Shown: positions 1-9,504, numbered from the stretch's first letter. The stretch: 64,000 nt of DNA from Lutibacter citreus (GCF_003260195.1 NZ_QEIH01000005.1:310001-374000); one strand, 5' to 3'. Made by a program: numbers and translations. The notes: generated from the sequence alone by a model not told the origin.

Positions 1-347
1 TAATTATTTGTAGAATAAAATACTGTTCGGTCTCCGTTTTTTGGATTTACTTCAACAACAGCTATTGCTGGTTGGAAATTATCACTCTCAATTAATAGAG
101 ACGTATCTACGTCGCATTTTTTTAATTCTTCATTAGCAATTAAACTTAAGGTGTTAGTTGCTTTATAGCCTAAAAAAGCTGTTTTTAAATTGTTTTTGGC
201 AATTACGCAAGCTGCATTTCCAGCTGGAGCACCACCTTGAACAATTATTTTTGAAACTTCGTGTTTTGTTCCTGTTTTTATATTTGAGGGAACTTCAGAT
301 AAAATATCTACAACCATCATTCCTGAAACTATAACGTCAAATTGCAT
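1..347 (-). CDS. PfkB-family carbohydrate kinase (N-terminal part; runs off the window)
   Basis: The reverse strand from the ATG at 347 gives about 115 residues beginning MQFDVIVSGMMVVDIL, followed by GGAPAGNAACVIAKN. This is the usual N-terminal beta strand and the sugar-binding G-G-x-x-x-N-x-A motif of the ribokinase/PfkB family. The C-terminal ATP site and catalytic Asp lie outside the window, so the substrate cannot be read. It is divergently arranged with the AraC-type regulator at 479; regulators of that class often control an adjacent sugar gene, so a functional link is plausible but inferred. Confidence 0.85.
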   Translation of the reverse strand, partial: MQFDVIVSGMMVVDILSEVPSNIKTGTKHEVSKIIVQGGAPAGNAACVIAKNNLKTAFLGYKATNTLSLIANEELKKCDVDTSLLIESDNFQPAIAVVEVNPKNGDRTVFYSTNN

Positions 348-438
348 ATTGTTTTCTTTATAATTAAAGGGTAAAAGTAATATTAGTTACATAAGAGTAT
401 TAAATACATATTTGGTATTAAAGTGTACTATTTTTCCT

Positions 439-446
439 TATTTTTG
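439..446 (+). promoter_or_regulatory. Predicted -7 element of the AraC-type regulator
   Basis: TATTTTTG fits the Bacteroidetes -7 consensus TAnnTTTG and lies 32 nt before the start codon. Just upstream, GTATTAAA occurs twice (397-404 and 415-422), 18 bp apart on the same strand, in the region where an activator could bind. The function of the direct repeat is unproven. Confidence 0.5.
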
Positions 447-478
447 TTTTTGAATGTTGTTAATATGAAAATATATAC

Positions 479-1327
479 ATGATGAAGGCCGTTTTTGAAC
501 CTATATCTAATTCTTTAAATCAATCTTTTCACTTTGGTGTGTTCGAAAAATTGGAGTTTGAAACTCCATGGCATTATCACCCAGAATGGGAATTAACATA
601 TATAACAGAGAGCACAGGAATACGAAGTGTAGGTAATTCTATACAAGCTTATCATCCGGGAGAATTGGTTTTACTGGGGCCAAATTTGCCACATTGTTGG
701 AAAACTAATAAAGCAACTAAACAATTAGCAAAATCAACAGTAATACAATTTAAGAACGATTTTCTAGGAGAGGGCTGGTTGGAAAAGGATGAGTTTTCTC
801 TGGTTAAGAAAATGCTTGATAAAAGTAATTATGGGTTAATATTTGAAAACTTAACTGCAAATGATATTGGAGAAAAAATGAATTTAATGAAAGAAATGTC
901 TCCAACGCTTAGGTTAATTGAATTTATAAAATTACTTCATGAATTATCTTTAGAAAATGCTAAAGTTTTAAGTTTAGGAGCTAGTTTTAATGTTAATTCT
1001 ATTGGTTCAGGTAGAATAAAAAAAATAATTGATTTTGTAGATAAAAATTATCAAACTAAAATAGATTCCACTCAATTAGGAGATCTGGTTTTTATGACGC
1101 CAGTTTCTTTTTCAAAATTTTTTAAAAAGTCATTTAATAAAACATTTACGTCTTATTTAAATGAGTACAGAGTTAGTAAAGCTTGTGAATTATTAAAGGA
1201 ATCTGATATTTCAGTAGAGCAAATTGCTTTTGAAACAGGGTATCCAAACTTGTCTTTTTTTCATAGACAATTTAAGCTATTCACAAAAAAAACTCCAGCC
1301 AATTATAGGCTAGAGTTTTATAAGTAA
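479..1327 (+). CDS. AraC-family transcriptional regulator with N-terminal cupin sensor
   Basis: A 282-aa protein. Residues ~15-95 form a cupin-like sensor with the metal/ligand-type pattern WHYHPEWELTYI. Residues ~175-282 carry the double helix-turn-helix of AraC regulators (TQLGDLVFMTPVSFSKFFKK, then VEQIAFETGYPNLSFFHRQF). It should be a cytoplasmic DNA-binding activator of sugar or secondary catabolism. Two ATG codons are adjacent (479 and 482) and either could start it; an ATG at 464 runs straight into a stop. It diverges from a PfkB kinase and converges on an acyl-CoA ligase. Ligand and targets are unknown. Confidence 0.9.
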   Translation: MMKAVFEPISNSLNQSFHFGVFEKLEFETPWHYHPEWELTYITESTGIRSVGNSIQAYHPGELVLLGPNLPHCWKTNKATKQLAKSTVIQFKNDFLGEGWLEKDEFSLVKKMLDKSNYGLIFENLTANDIGEKMNLMKEMSPTLRLIEFIKLLHELSLENAKVLSLGASFNVNSIGSGRIKKIIDFVDKNYQTKIDSTQLGDLVFMTPVSFSKFFKKSFNKTFTSYLNEYRVSKACELLKESDISVEQIAFETGYPNLSFFHRQFKLFTKKTPANYRLEFYK

Positions 1328-1347
1328 AAAAGAATTGTATTAATTTT

Positions 1348-3132
1348 CTATTCTTTAATCTCATATATTTTGTTATACAAATCTTTATATTTTTTTAAGA
1401 TTTCTGTTCTTTTAGGTTTCATTGTAGGAGTTAATAAGCCGTTTTCAATTCCCCAATCATCAGGAGTTAGTTCAAACTTTTTAATTTTTTCCCATTTTCC
1501 AAATCCTTTATTTCCTTTTTTTATCTCTACTGCTATACGCTCAATAATATGAGGGTTTTCAATTAAATCTTGATTGCTTCCTGGAATTGGTTCATGGTGA
1601 ATTCTTGCCCATTCTCGTAAAAAATCAAAATTAGGTTGAATAATTGCTGCTGGTAATTTTTGTCCTTCTCCAATAACTAAAACTTGTTCAATAAATCGAG
1701 ATTCTTTCATTGAGTTTTCTAACAATGCTGGTACAATATATTTTCCTCCAGAAGTTTTAAAAATTTCTTTTTTACGTCCTGTAATAGATAAAAAGCCATT
1801 TTCATCAACTTCACCTTTATCACCGGTATGGAAATAGTCACCGGTCATTACACTAGCAGTTTTTTCTTCATCTTTATAATAACCCAACATTACATTAGGG
1901 CCTTTCACTAAAATCTCTCCATCTTCAGCTATTTTAACTTCAACATTTCTAATTACTTTTCCTACACTACCTACTTTAAGCATCTCATTTTGAATCATGT
2001 TTACGGCAACAACAGGAGATGTTTCAGTTAAACCATAACCTTCCATAATAGGCATTCTTGCAGCAGAAAATACTTTTGCTAATCTAGGTTGTAAGGCAGC
2101 ACTACCAGAAACCATAGTTTTTAAATTACCTCCTAAGGCATCTCGCCATTTACTAAATATTAATTTATCCGCAATTGCTAATTTTTTTTCATAAAACCAT
2201 CCATTTCTTTCATAAGGTTCCCATTTTAATCCTAAATCTACTGCCCAAAAGAACAATGCTTTTTTTATTCCTTTTAATTCAGAACCTTTATTTATAATGC
2301 CATCATATACTTTTTCAAGTAACCGAGGAACTACAGTCATAAAATCAGGTTTAATTTCTTTTAAATTGTCTCCTATTTTATCTATTCCTTCAGCAAAATA
2401 AATTGAGCAGCCAGAGCATTGATATAAATATAATAGCATTCTTTCAAAAACATGGCAAACAGGTAAAAAGCTCAATGCTTTAAAATCTCCTAATTTTAAG
2501 GGTAGGCGAGGCATACAATCTAGAACATTACTTACAATGTTTTGGTGAGATAACATAACCCCTTTTGGTCTTCCTGTAGTACCAGAAGTATATATTATAG
2601 TAGCTAAATCTTTAGGTTTAATACTGTCTTTAATTTTTTCTATTTCAGGTTGCGAACTTTTATCTTCGCCTAAATTTATTATTTCTTCCCAATTTTTACA
2701 TTTATTAACTTTATCGAAACTATAAATTTCTGTAAGTGTAGGGACTTTCTTTTTTACTTTAGAGACTTTTTTATACAAATCAGAATCAGAAATAAAACAA
2801 ATTGAAATTTCTGCATGATTAAAAATATATTCAAAATCGTCTTTTGTAATAGTTGGATAGATAGGTACTCCAATAGCACCAACTTGTAAAATACCTATAT
2901 CAAGAATATTCCACTCAGTTCTATTTGTTGAAGAAGCAACGGCAATTTTATCGCCAGGTTTAACTCCTATTTTTAGAAGACCTCTACTAACAGCATTGGC
3001 TTTTTCTATATATTCTTCTGTTGAAGTAGCAATCCATTTACCATTATGTTTAGTGTTAAAAGCATTACTAAGATTGTAATTTTCCAGTTGATATTGTGGA
3101 AAATCAAATAAGCGAGTTATTTTTTTGGACAT
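1348..3132 (-). CDS. Long-chain acyl-CoA synthetase (AMP-dependent synthetase/ligase family)
   Basis: A 594-aa adenylate-forming enzyme that should activate a fatty acid with ATP and CoA. The P-loop-like motif YTSGTTGRPKG is at 181-191, the YGLTETSP motif at ~365, and the TGD...ITGRKKEIFKTSGGKY hinge and C-terminal domain at ~436-466. Length and the insert between 225 and 340 match the bacterial/eukaryotic long-chain type (FAA1/FadD15-like) rather than acetyl-CoA synthetase. No signal peptide is present. It is monocistronic, convergent with the AraC gene and followed upstream by a long gene-free stretch. The exact chain-length preference cannot be told. Confidence 0.92.
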   Translation of the reverse strand: MSKKITRLFDFPQYQLENYNLSNAFNTKHNGKWIATSTEEYIEKANAVSRGLLKIGVKPGDKIAVASSTNRTEWNILDIGILQVGAIGVPIYPTITKDDFEYIFNHAEISICFISDSDLYKKVSKVKKKVPTLTEIYSFDKVNKCKNWEEIINLGEDKSSQPEIEKIKDSIKPKDLATIIYTSGTTGRPKGVMLSHQNIVSNVLDCMPRLPLKLGDFKALSFLPVCHVFERMLLYLYQCSGCSIYFAEGIDKIGDNLKEIKPDFMTVVPRLLEKVYDGIINKGSELKGIKKALFFWAVDLGLKWEPYERNGWFYEKKLAIADKLIFSKWRDALGGNLKTMVSGSAALQPRLAKVFSAARMPIMEGYGLTETSPVVAVNMIQNEMLKVGSVGKVIRNVEVKIAEDGEILVKGPNVMLGYYKDEEKTASVMTGDYFHTGDKGEVDENGFLSITGRKKEIFKTSGGKYIVPALLENSMKESRFIEQVLVIGEGQKLPAAIIQPNFDFLREWARIHHEPIPGSNQDLIENPHIIERIAVEIKKGNKGFGKWEKIKKFELTPDDWGIENGLLTPTMKPKRTEILKKYKDLYNKIYEIKE

Positions 3133-3805
3133 ATTGAGAATTTGATTAAATGCAACGTAGCAAATTATGAAATTTATAATACTTTAACAAATGAGTTTAA
3201 GATAATTATTCTGAAGGTGTAAATGTGTACATTTTTAAACATAAGTGATTGTATTACTATTTAATAACTTAATGTTTAATTCTAAATTTTTAAATAAAAG
3301 GACTAATTTTTAGAGTTTATTTTATTTAAAAAGCTGAAAAATAAATATTTGAGCCCTTATTCTACTAGTGTTTATTGAATTTTAGAGTTTTTTTTGAATT
3401 TAATTAATCTTTGATTATAAAATTAAATACTTAAGTAAATTATAAATGTAAAATGAATTTGTAATTATTAATTAAGACCTTACAATTTTAGGTTTATTTT
3501 TATTTAGTGGGTTTTTTGTTTTGAATTTGCACAAAAAGATATACAGTTTTTACTTAATTTTAGTTTTCGGTTTTTATGTGAAAATCATTAATAATTAGAT
3601 GAAATATTTCGAAAAACGGAAAAATACCGTTGAAAATAGCGTTCAAAAAGAATAAACCTTAAAAAATAGAGCGTCTTATTTACCGTAATTATATGTAAAA
3701 TTAACTTTTTTTAAAGATGTTAAAAATATTTTTTTTGAAAAACCTTATACTTCAAACGTTTTAGTAAACCTTTTAAAATATAAGAGATAAACAAGCCTTT
3801 TTTTT
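3133..3805. other. Long gene-free stretch between the acyl-CoA ligase and pflB
   Basis: About 670 bases of very AT-rich DNA with no coding potential that I can support on either strand. I see only small symmetrical pieces, such as the palindrome GAAATATTTC at 3601-3610 and the 5-bp hairpin AACGG/CCGTT around 3615-3631. The pflB promoter and its regulator site occupy the right end and are listed separately. Confidence 0.6.
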
Positions 3806-3821
3806 AATGATAAATGTCATT
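3806..3821. promoter_or_regulatory. CRP/FNR-family operator upstream of pflB
   Basis: AATGA-TAAATG-TCATT is a perfect inverted repeat of AATGA separated by six bases. It matches the TGA-N6-TCA core common to CRP and FNR sites (FNR consensus TTGAT-N4-ATCAA). Its centre (3813.5) is about 41 nt upstream of the start point predicted from the -7 element at 3842-3849, the usual class II activator position. Oxygen-responsive activation of a pfl operon is well known in other bacteria; that this site binds an FNR-like protein here is inference. Confidence 0.6.
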
Positions 3822-3841
3822 TTTATAGGTTTTTTATCACT

Positions 3842-3849
3842 TATTTTTG
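3842..3849 (+). promoter_or_regulatory. Predicted -7 element of the pflBA-focA operon
   Basis: TATTTTTG fits TAnnTTTG exactly. The inferred transcription start is near 3854. That makes a TTG at 3860 an unlikely start and supports the ATG at 3893 with a leader of about 40 nt. Confidence 0.6.
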
Positions 3850-3892
3850 TAATCTAAAATTGAAACAAATAGAACTAATTAAAAGTAATTAT

Positions 3893-6118
3893 ATGATAAC
3901 TGAAAAATTTAAAAAAGGTATTTGGAACGATGTTATTAATTTAAGAGATTTTGTAACTAATAATATTACTCCGTATTACGGAACACATGATTTCTTAGTT
4001 GGCCCTAGTGAGAAAACAAAAAAATTATGGGAAATCTGTAAAGAAGCAACTCAAGAAGAAAGAAATAATAATGGAGTTCGTTCAGTAGATACAGAAACTA
4101 TTTCAGGTGTAAGTTCTTTTAAAGCTGGATATATAGATCAAGAAAACGAAGTTATTGTTGGTTTACAAACAGATGAGTTATTAAAAAGAGCAATGAAACC
4201 TTTTGGAGGATTTAAAGTTGTTCAAAAAGCATTGTCTGAACATGGTTTAGAGCCAAATAAAGATATTACAGCATTATTTACAAAATATGTAAAAACACAT
4301 AATGATGGTGTTTTTGATGCTTATACAGCAGAAATTAAGAAATTTAGATCTTTAGGATTTTTAACAGGTTTACCTGATAACTATGCTAGAGGACGCGTTA
4401 TTGGTGATTACCGCCGTATTGCATTATATGGTATTGATAGATTAATTGAATCTAAAAAAGCTGATTTAGCTTCTATTGGAGGTCCAATGAGCGATAAAGT
4501 AATTCGTTTACGTGAAGAAGTTTCTGAACAAATTAAAGCATTAAAAGAAATGGTTGTAATGGGTAACTATTACAATTTAGAGTTAAATCGCCCTGCTCAA
4601 AATGCTCAAGAAGCAGTTCAGTGGACATATATGGCTTATTTAGCAGCTGTAAAACAACAAGATGGAGCAGCAATGTCTTTAGGTAATGTATCTTCATTTT
4701 TAGATGTTTATATTCAAAAAGATTTAGAGGAAGGAATAATTAATGAAGTTGAAGCTCAAGAATATATTGATCAGTTTGTAATGAAATTGAGAATGGTTCG
4801 CCATTTAAGAATGGAAGCATATGACGAAATTTTTGCAGGAGATCCAACTTGGGTAACTGAAGCAATTGGAGGTATGTTTTCTGATGGAAGAACAAAAGTT
4901 ACTAAAACTTCATTCCGTTTCTTACATACATTATATAACTTAGGCCCATCACCAGAGCCAAATATTACTATTCTTTGGTCTTACAGCTTACCTCAAAATT
5001 TTAAAGATTACTGTGCAAAAGTATCTATTGACACATCTTCAATTCAGTTTGAAAATGATGAGTTAATGAGAGGTGTTAGAGGTTCTGATGATTATGGTAT
5101 TGCTTGTTGTGTTTCTTACCAAGAATTAGGGAAATCTATTCAATTCTTTGGAGCACGTACTAACTTAGCAAAAACATTATTATTAGCTTTAAATGCTGGT
5201 CGTTGTGAGTTTTCTGGAACTGAAATGGTTAAAGGAATTCCTGCATATACAGATGAATATTTAGATTACGATAAAGTAATGGCTAACTTTAAAATAGCTA
5301 TGAAAGAAGTTGCAAGAGTTTACAACGACTCAATGAATATTATTCATTATATGCACGATAAATACTACTATGAGAAAGCTCAAATGGCTTTAATTGATAC
5401 AAATCCAAGTATTAATATTGCTTATGGTATTGCAGGTTTATCAATTGTAGCAGATTCACTTTCAGCTATTAAATATGCTAAAGTAAAACCAATTAGAAAT
5501 GAAGAAGGTTTAACTGTTGATTTTAAAATAGAAGGAGAGTTTCCAAAGTTTGGTAATGATGATGATAGAGTAGATTTATTGGCAAGTGCAGCTGTTGCAG
5601 ATTTTAATAATGAATTAAAAAAATTACCAGTTTATAAAGATGCAGAACCAACAATGTCTGTATTAACAATTACATCTAATGTAACATATGGTAAAAAAAC
5701 AGGAGCAACGCCTGATGGTAGAGACCAAGGTGTACCTTTTGCACCAGGAGCAAATCCAATGCACGGACGTGACTGTAACGGTGCTATTGCTTCATTAAAT
5801 TCTGTTTCTAAAATTAATTATAACGACTCTAAAGATGGTATTTCTAATACTTTTTCAATTGTACCTAAATCTTTAGGAGCAACTGAAGAAGAACAAATAG
5901 AAAATTTAGCAAGTACTTTAGATGGTTATTTTTCAAGAAATGCACAACATTTAAATGTAAATGTTTTAAATAAAGAAATGTTAATGGATGCAATGGAAAA
6001 TCCAGATGATTATCCTCAATTAACAATTAGAGTTTCTGGTTATGCTGTAAATTTTGTACGTTTAACAAGAGAACAACAATTAGAAGTAATTACACGTTCG
6101 TTCCACGAATCAATGTAA
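3893..6118 (+). CDS. pflB: Formate C-acetyltransferase (pyruvate formate-lyase)
   Basis: Glycyl-radical enzyme converting pyruvate and CoA to acetyl-CoA and formate without oxygen. With the ATG at 3893 it has 741 residues (E. coli PflB about 760). The reading frame is open upstream to a TTG at 3860, but that codon lies next to the promoter, and family alignment begins with [14 protein letters not shown]. The paired catalytic cysteines are C405-C406 (GIACCVS). The radical glycine is G716 in RVSGYAVNF, 26 residues from the C-terminus as expected. It is first in an operon with its activase and a formate channel, preceded by a CRP/FNR-type site. This implies fermentative or microaerobic energy metabolism. 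Confidence 0.97.
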   Translation: MITEKFKKGIWNDVINLRDFVTNNITPYYGTHDFLVGPSEKTKKLWEICKEATQEERNNNGVRSVDTETISGVSSFKAGYIDQENEVIVGLQTDELLKRAMKPFGGFKVVQKALSEHGLEPNKDITALFTKYVKTHNDGVFDAYTAEIKKFRSLGFLTGLPDNYARGRVIGDYRRIALYGIDRLIESKKADLASIGGPMSDKVIRLREEVSEQIKALKEMVVMGNYYNLELNRPAQNAQEAVQWTYMAYLAAVKQQDGAAMSLGNVSSFLDVYIQKDLEEGIINEVEAQEYIDQFVMKLRMVRHLRMEAYDEIFAGDPTWVTEAIGGMFSDGRTKVTKTSFRFLHTLYNLGPSPEPNITILWSYSLPQNFKDYCAKVSIDTSSIQFENDELMRGVRGSDDYGIACCVSYQELGKSIQFFGARTNLAKTLLLALNAGRCEFSGTEMVKGIPAYTDEYLDYDKVMANFKIAMKEVARVYNDSMNIIHYMHDKYYYEKAQMALIDTNPSINIAYGIAGLSIVADSLSAIKYAKVKPIRNEEGLTVDFKIEGEFPKFGNDDDRVDLLASAAVADFNNELKKLPVYKDAEPTMSVLTITSNVTYGKKTGATPDGRDQGVPFAPGANPMHGRDCNGAIASLNSVSKINYNDSKDGISNTFSIVPKSLGATEEEQIENLASTLDGYFSRNAQHLNVNVLNKEMLMDAMENPDDYPQLTIRVSGYAVNFVRLTREQQLEVITRSFHESM

Positions 6119-6139
6119 TTTATATTAAATATTATTATT

Positions 6140-6166
6140 CTGAAAGGTTGATTTTCAACCTTTCAG
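6140..6166 (+). terminator. Stem-loop between pflB and pflA
   Basis: CTGAAAGGTTGA, a TTT loop and TCAACCTTTCAG form a perfect 12-bp hairpin followed by TTTGTTTTC. It could act as a partial terminator or as an mRNA-stabilising 3' end that makes the abundant PflB more highly expressed than the catalytic amounts of activase. The U-tract is interrupted, so full termination is uncertain. Confidence 0.65.
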
Positions 6167-6209
6167 TTTGTTTTCTAAATACTACTACTAACTAATAAAT
6201 AGAAAGCTT

Positions 6210-6959
6210 ATCAAAACTGAAGAGAATATATTAAGAGTCCATTCGATTGAATCTTTTGGAACTCATGACGGGCCAGGAATTCGGTTGGTGTTATTTTTAC
6301 AAGGATGTAAATTAAAGTGCTTGTATTGTCATAACCCAGATACCATTGAAAATTCTGGAGGTACTGAATACAAAATTGAAGATTTAGTAAAACTAGCCAT
6401 AAAGATGAAACCTTATTTTGGTAAAAAAGGTGGAGTTACAGTTTCTGGAGGAGAGCCATTGTTACAGGCAAAAAATTTAATCCCATTTTTTAAAAGATTA
6501 AAAGAAGAAGGTATTCATACAAATGTTGATACCAATGGTAGAATTTTAAATAACCATGCTAAAACATTAATGGATGAATATGCTGATTTGGTAATGCTAG
6601 ATATTAAGCATATGACCGAAGAGGGCTATTTAGAATTAACAGGTAAGAGTTGTAAAGAAACTACTTTCAATTTTGCTAAATACAGAGAAGATTCTGGAAA
6701 AAAAATGTGGCTGAGATATGTATTAATTCCTGGGATTACTAATAAACCAGAATTACTACATGCTATGGGAGAACATTTTAAGAATTATAATACTATTGAA
6801 AAGATTGAAATTCAACCTTACCATAAATTAGGAATTCATAAGTGGGAAGCCTTAGGATGGGATTATAAATTAAAAGATGCAAGAGAAAATACTCCTGAAG
6901 AGTTAGAAGAAGCTGGAACTATATTAAAAAAATATTTTAAAGAAGTAAAAATCAACTAA
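6210..6959 (+). CDS. pflA: Pyruvate formate-lyase activating enzyme, with no canonical start codon
   Basis: Radical SAM activase that makes the glycyl radical of PflB. The 4Fe-4S motif CKLKCLYC (C33, C37, C40 counting from 6210) and GGVTVSGGEPLLQ are present. The conserved N-terminal stretch VHSIESFGTHDGPGIR is encoded at 6237-6284, upstream of the first TTG (6285). Between the in-frame stop at 6189-6191 and that stretch there is no ATG, GTG or TTG. Candidate starts are ATC 6210 (giving 249 aa, close to the 246 of E. coli PflA; IKTEENILRVHS) or ATA 6195. I chose 6210 by length and because homologues, as I remember them, begin with M-I/K-T-E-like residues. A point mutation or a sequencing error in the start codon is the main alternative. 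Confidence 0.85.
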   Translation: MKTEENILRVHSIESFGTHDGPGIRLVLFLQGCKLKCLYCHNPDTIENSGGTEYKIEDLVKLAIKMKPYFGKKGGVTVSGGEPLLQAKNLIPFFKRLKEEGIHTNVDTNGRILNNHAKTLMDEYADLVMLDIKHMTEEGYLELTGKSCKETTFNFAKYREDSGKKMWLRYVLIPGITNKPELLHAMGEHFKNYNTIEKIEIQPYHKLGIHKWEALGWDYKLKDARENTPEELEEAGTILKKYFKEVKIN

Positions 6960-6993
6960 TAAATGTTGTTCAAAACAGCATACCCATAAAAAG

Positions 6994-7767
6994 ATGAATA
7001 GCCCTAAAGAAGTTATAACTATAGTAAACGAGTTAGCAATAAACAAAGGAAGTTATAAAGCTAAAAAAACCCTAATACTTGCTTTTTTGGCAGGAGCATA
7101 TATTGCCTTTGGAGGGCTTTTAGCTATAATAGTTGCAGGAGGATCACCTGGTATTGCAGCAGAAAATCCTGGTATTACTAAATTTCTTTTTGGAGCAACC
7201 TTTCCAATTGGTTTAATACTTGTTGTAATAGTTGGTGCCGAACTTTTTACAGGTAATAATGCTTATTTTATACCAAATGTTATGAATAAAAAACAAGGTG
7301 TAAATGCAGTTCTTAAAAATTGGGGATTGGTATATGTAGGTAATTTTATTGGAGCTGTATTTGTGGCTTATGTTATTACTCATTTAACTCATATTGTACA
7401 TGATTCACCATTTGTAAATTCTGTATTTAGCATTGCAGAAGGAAAAACTAGTCATACTTTTTTAGTAACCTTTATAAAAGGTATTGGAGCTAATTGGTTA
7501 GTGTGTTTGGCAGTTTGGCAAGGTATGGCGGCTAAAGATACTACGGGAAAAATACTTGCAATTTGGTTACCAGTTATGGCCTTTGTTGCTATGGGATTTG
7601 AGCATAGTATAGCTAATATGTATTTTATTCCATTGGCTATTTTTGAAGGTGCAGATATAACTTGGACTACATTTATTGTAAAAAACTTAATTCCAGCAAC
7701 ATTAGGAAATATTGTTGGAGGTGCAGTTTTTGTTGGGATGTTTTATGGGTATTTATTTAAAAAATAA
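6994..7767 (+). CDS. focA: Formate/nitrite transporter family channel
   Basis: A 257-aa inner-membrane protein of the FNT family (pentameric channels for formate or nitrite), with six predicted helices. The third-helix region FLFGATFPIGLILVVIVGAE and the NxxANMYF-type segment FEHSIANMYFIP are typical of the family. It starts at an ATG 34 nt after pflA in the same direction, so it should export or re-import the formate produced by PflB. It is slightly shorter than E. coli FocA (285 aa). A strong terminator follows. Nitrite transport cannot be excluded by sequence alone, but the context favours formate. Confidence 0.92.
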   Translation: MNSPKEVITIVNELAINKGSYKAKKTLILAFLAGAYIAFGGLLAIIVAGGSPGIAAENPGITKFLFGATFPIGLILVVIVGAELFTGNNAYFIPNVMNKKQGVNAVLKNWGLVYVGNFIGAVFVAYVITHLTHIVHDSPFVNSVFSIAEGKTSHTFLVTFIKGIGANWLVCLAVWQGMAAKDTTGKILAIWLPVMAFVAMGFEHSIANMYFIPLAIFEGADITWTTFIVKNLIPATLGNIVGGAVFVGMFYGYLFKK

Positions 7768-7786
7768 AATTCAATTTAAAAATCTT

Positions 7787-7824
7787 AAAAGCCCTTATTT
7801 AATATTAAATAAGGGCTTTTTTTT
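7787..7824. terminator. Bidirectional intrinsic terminator after focA
   Basis: GCCCTTATTTAAT (7791-7803) and ATTAAATAAGGGC (7804-7816) are exact reverse complements, flanked by AAAA on the left and eight T on the right. It can end both focA and the converging exporter gene. Confidence 0.9.
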
Positions 7825-7860
7825 ATAATAAATTTAATGGAGAATAATATTTTGTAAGCG

Positions 7861-9063
7861 CTAATTTACGGAAGTATCTCTAAATACTCCAGCAAATATA
7901 AGACCTCCTATTATACCCATTAAAATAAATGCAACTTGTTCAAATAAATTTGATGTATTTATTATGGTTGAATTAAAAAAGGAACTACTAAGTCCCAAAA
8001 AAGATTTACTTCCCGGAACCAACATAATAATTCCCTGAGTTAAGTAGATAATTTTAGGAGTTTTTGTTATTTTATTAAATAATCCACTAATCAGAACAAC
8101 TGCTATTGTACCAATAAACGTACTAATTAGAATTCCATACCCAGAGAATATTACAGGAATAAAAAATCCAATGGCACCTGTTAAAACACCAAATAACATA
8201 TCTTTTTTTCTAACTTGAAAAATAGGTAAAAGAGTTATTGAAAAAATTGGTACAGCACAAAACATAATCCATATAGGCATTTTAGAGATGTGAGTAAGTA
8301 ATTTAAAATCTATAAAAGACGACATTAAAGAGATTCCTAATAATACCCCAAAAAATTGTTTGAATAACGAAATTAACGAATCAAATAATTTTGCGCCTCC
8401 AGAAACTAAGCTTTTAGAGGTGATTTCTTCTAAAGCTGTTGTAATAGCTAAACCAGGGATAAATATAATTATTGATGAAAGTATACTAATACCAACATTA
8501 AAATCTGGGAAAACTAAATAGATTAAACAAGCTAAAATAGTTACTACAAATGAAACTAAAGACTCAAGAGTATTTTCTAAATAGTTAGATTTTGTTGAAA
8601 GAAAAACAATAAGATATACAATAGCACCCAACAATAAAGAAAAAGCGATAGAAAGCCAATTGGTTCCTATCATTATACTAAATGCTCCAGAGGCAAACGC
8701 ATAGGCTAAAGTGAGTATATAATGATTTACTTCTTTAGTTTTTTCGTGAATTAATTTCAATTCATCTTTTATAGAAAAATCATCATTTGTATCTTCAATT
8801 ACTTTATTTGTAACTTCAACAATACTAGATAATGCACCTAAGTTTAGGTTTCCTGGAGGAATACATTCTACATAATTGTAAGAGTTTTCATCTTCATAAA
8901 AAGTATAATTTATCCAAGTAGGTAAATCCATAAAAACACCTTTAATGCCTTTTTGTTCTGCAACTTCAGATAAATAAGATTGAATTTTATAGGAAGGAAC
9001 TCCATAAATATGCAAGGCTTTTCCTAATTCAATAATAAAATGATACTTTTTAGGTGGTTTCAT
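7861..9063 (-). CDS. ThrE-family threonine/serine exporter (DUF1212)
   Basis: A membrane protein of 400 residues from the ATG at 9063. The frame stays open to a TTG at 9117, but the ATG start gives the usual beginning MKPPKKYHFIIELGKALHIYG. A soluble N-terminal domain of ~110 residues (with the conserved GVPSYKIQ and DLPTWINYTF pieces) is followed by about ten hydrophobic helices in two halves, the single-chain ThrE arrangement. The family exports threonine and serine by proton antiport; substrate here is inferred. It stands alone and converges on the pfl operon. Confidence 0.85.
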   Translation of the reverse strand: MKPPKKYHFIIELGKALHIYGVPSYKIQSYLSEVAEQKGIKGVFMDLPTWINYTFYEDENSYNYVECIPPGNLNLGALSSIVEVTNKVIEDTNDDFSIKDELKLIHEKTKEVNHYILTLAYAFASGAFSIMIGTNWLSIAFSLLLGAIVYLIVFLSTKSNYLENTLESLVSFVVTILACLIYLVFPDFNVGISILSSIIIFIPGLAITTALEEITSKSLVSGGAKLFDSLISLFKQFFGVLLGISLMSSFIDFKLLTHISKMPIWIMFCAVPIFSITLLPIFQVRKKDMLFGVLTGAIGFFIPVIFSGYGILISTFIGTIAVVLISGLFNKITKTPKIIYLTQGIIMLVPGSKSFLGLSSSFFNSTIINTSNLFEQVAFILMGIIGGLIFAGVFRDTSVN

Positions 9064-9459
9064 AAGCAGTTTTAGCTGTGTTTTTATAAATTGAAAACAA
9101 AGTAATTGTTGTTGCAAACATATATAAAATTTGAATATTTTTCGTAGTAATTTATTTAGAATAAACTAATTAAGAATTACTTATCAAAAAAGTGATTTTA
9201 ATAAACATAATTAAGCAGAAGTTTTAAAATATTCAATTACTTATATCTTTCTGTCTTTTTTTATATAGACTATAAATGTGTTTTATTAATAGGCTTCTAT
9301 GTCAATTGTATAATTCAGTTTTTTATATGAGAATGCTATATGAAAAAGTTTATGAATTTTTTTTGAATAGGAGGAAATACTAAATAATTTGTAAGGTTTT
9401 TGCATTATGCAGTTTAAAATAAAATGTTGAAAAGGGAATATTTAGATTAATTTATTTTA
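9064..9459. other. Gene-free stretch between the exporter and the alginate lyase
   Basis: About 395 AT-rich bases without a convincing reading frame. It must hold the exporter promoter (reverse strand). I could not pick a single -7 element there with confidence. Confidence 0.5.
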
Positions 9460-9467
9460 TATCTTCG
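9460..9467 (+). promoter_or_regulatory. Predicted -7 element of the alginate lyase gene
   Basis: TATCTTCG is one base away from TAnnTTTG. It lies just left of the double palindrome at 9476-9504, so that operator would overlap or follow the transcription start, a repressor-like arrangement. Confidence 0.4.
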
Positions 9468-9475
9468 TAAATTAT

Positions 9476-9504
9476 AACTGGTTAACCAGTTTGGTTATCC
9501 AGTT
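9476..9504. promoter_or_regulatory. Double operator (TGGTTAACCA-type) of the PL6 lyase gene
   Basis: AACTGGTTAACCAGTT (9476-9491) is a perfect 16-bp palindrome. It is followed 13 bp later (centre to centre) by a second, imperfect copy with core TGGTTATCCA (9492-9501). TGG-N4-CCA half-sites are typical of GntR (FadR-subfamily) regulators, many of which sense uronate-type molecules. The link to alginate breakdown products is inference; no GntR gene is in this window. Confidence 0.65.

Noticed and set aside
1327-1352. Terminator between the AraC gene and the acyl-CoA ligase
   Set aside because: AAAGAAT/ATTCTTT is a weak seven-base stem with a long loop and overlaps the ligase stop region.
3615-3631. 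Small hairpin AACGG/CCGTT in the long gap before pflB
   Set aside because: Only five base pairs with no U-tract or conserved context; expected by chance in AT-rich DNA.
3860-3892. Upstream extension of pflB from a TTG
   Set aside because: It lies at the predicted transcription start and lacks similarity to the family; the ATG at 3893 gives the expected N-terminus.
6285-6290. TTG/GTG as the start of pflA
   Set aside because: It would remove the conserved segment that ends in DGPGIR, which is clearly encoded just upstream in the same frame.
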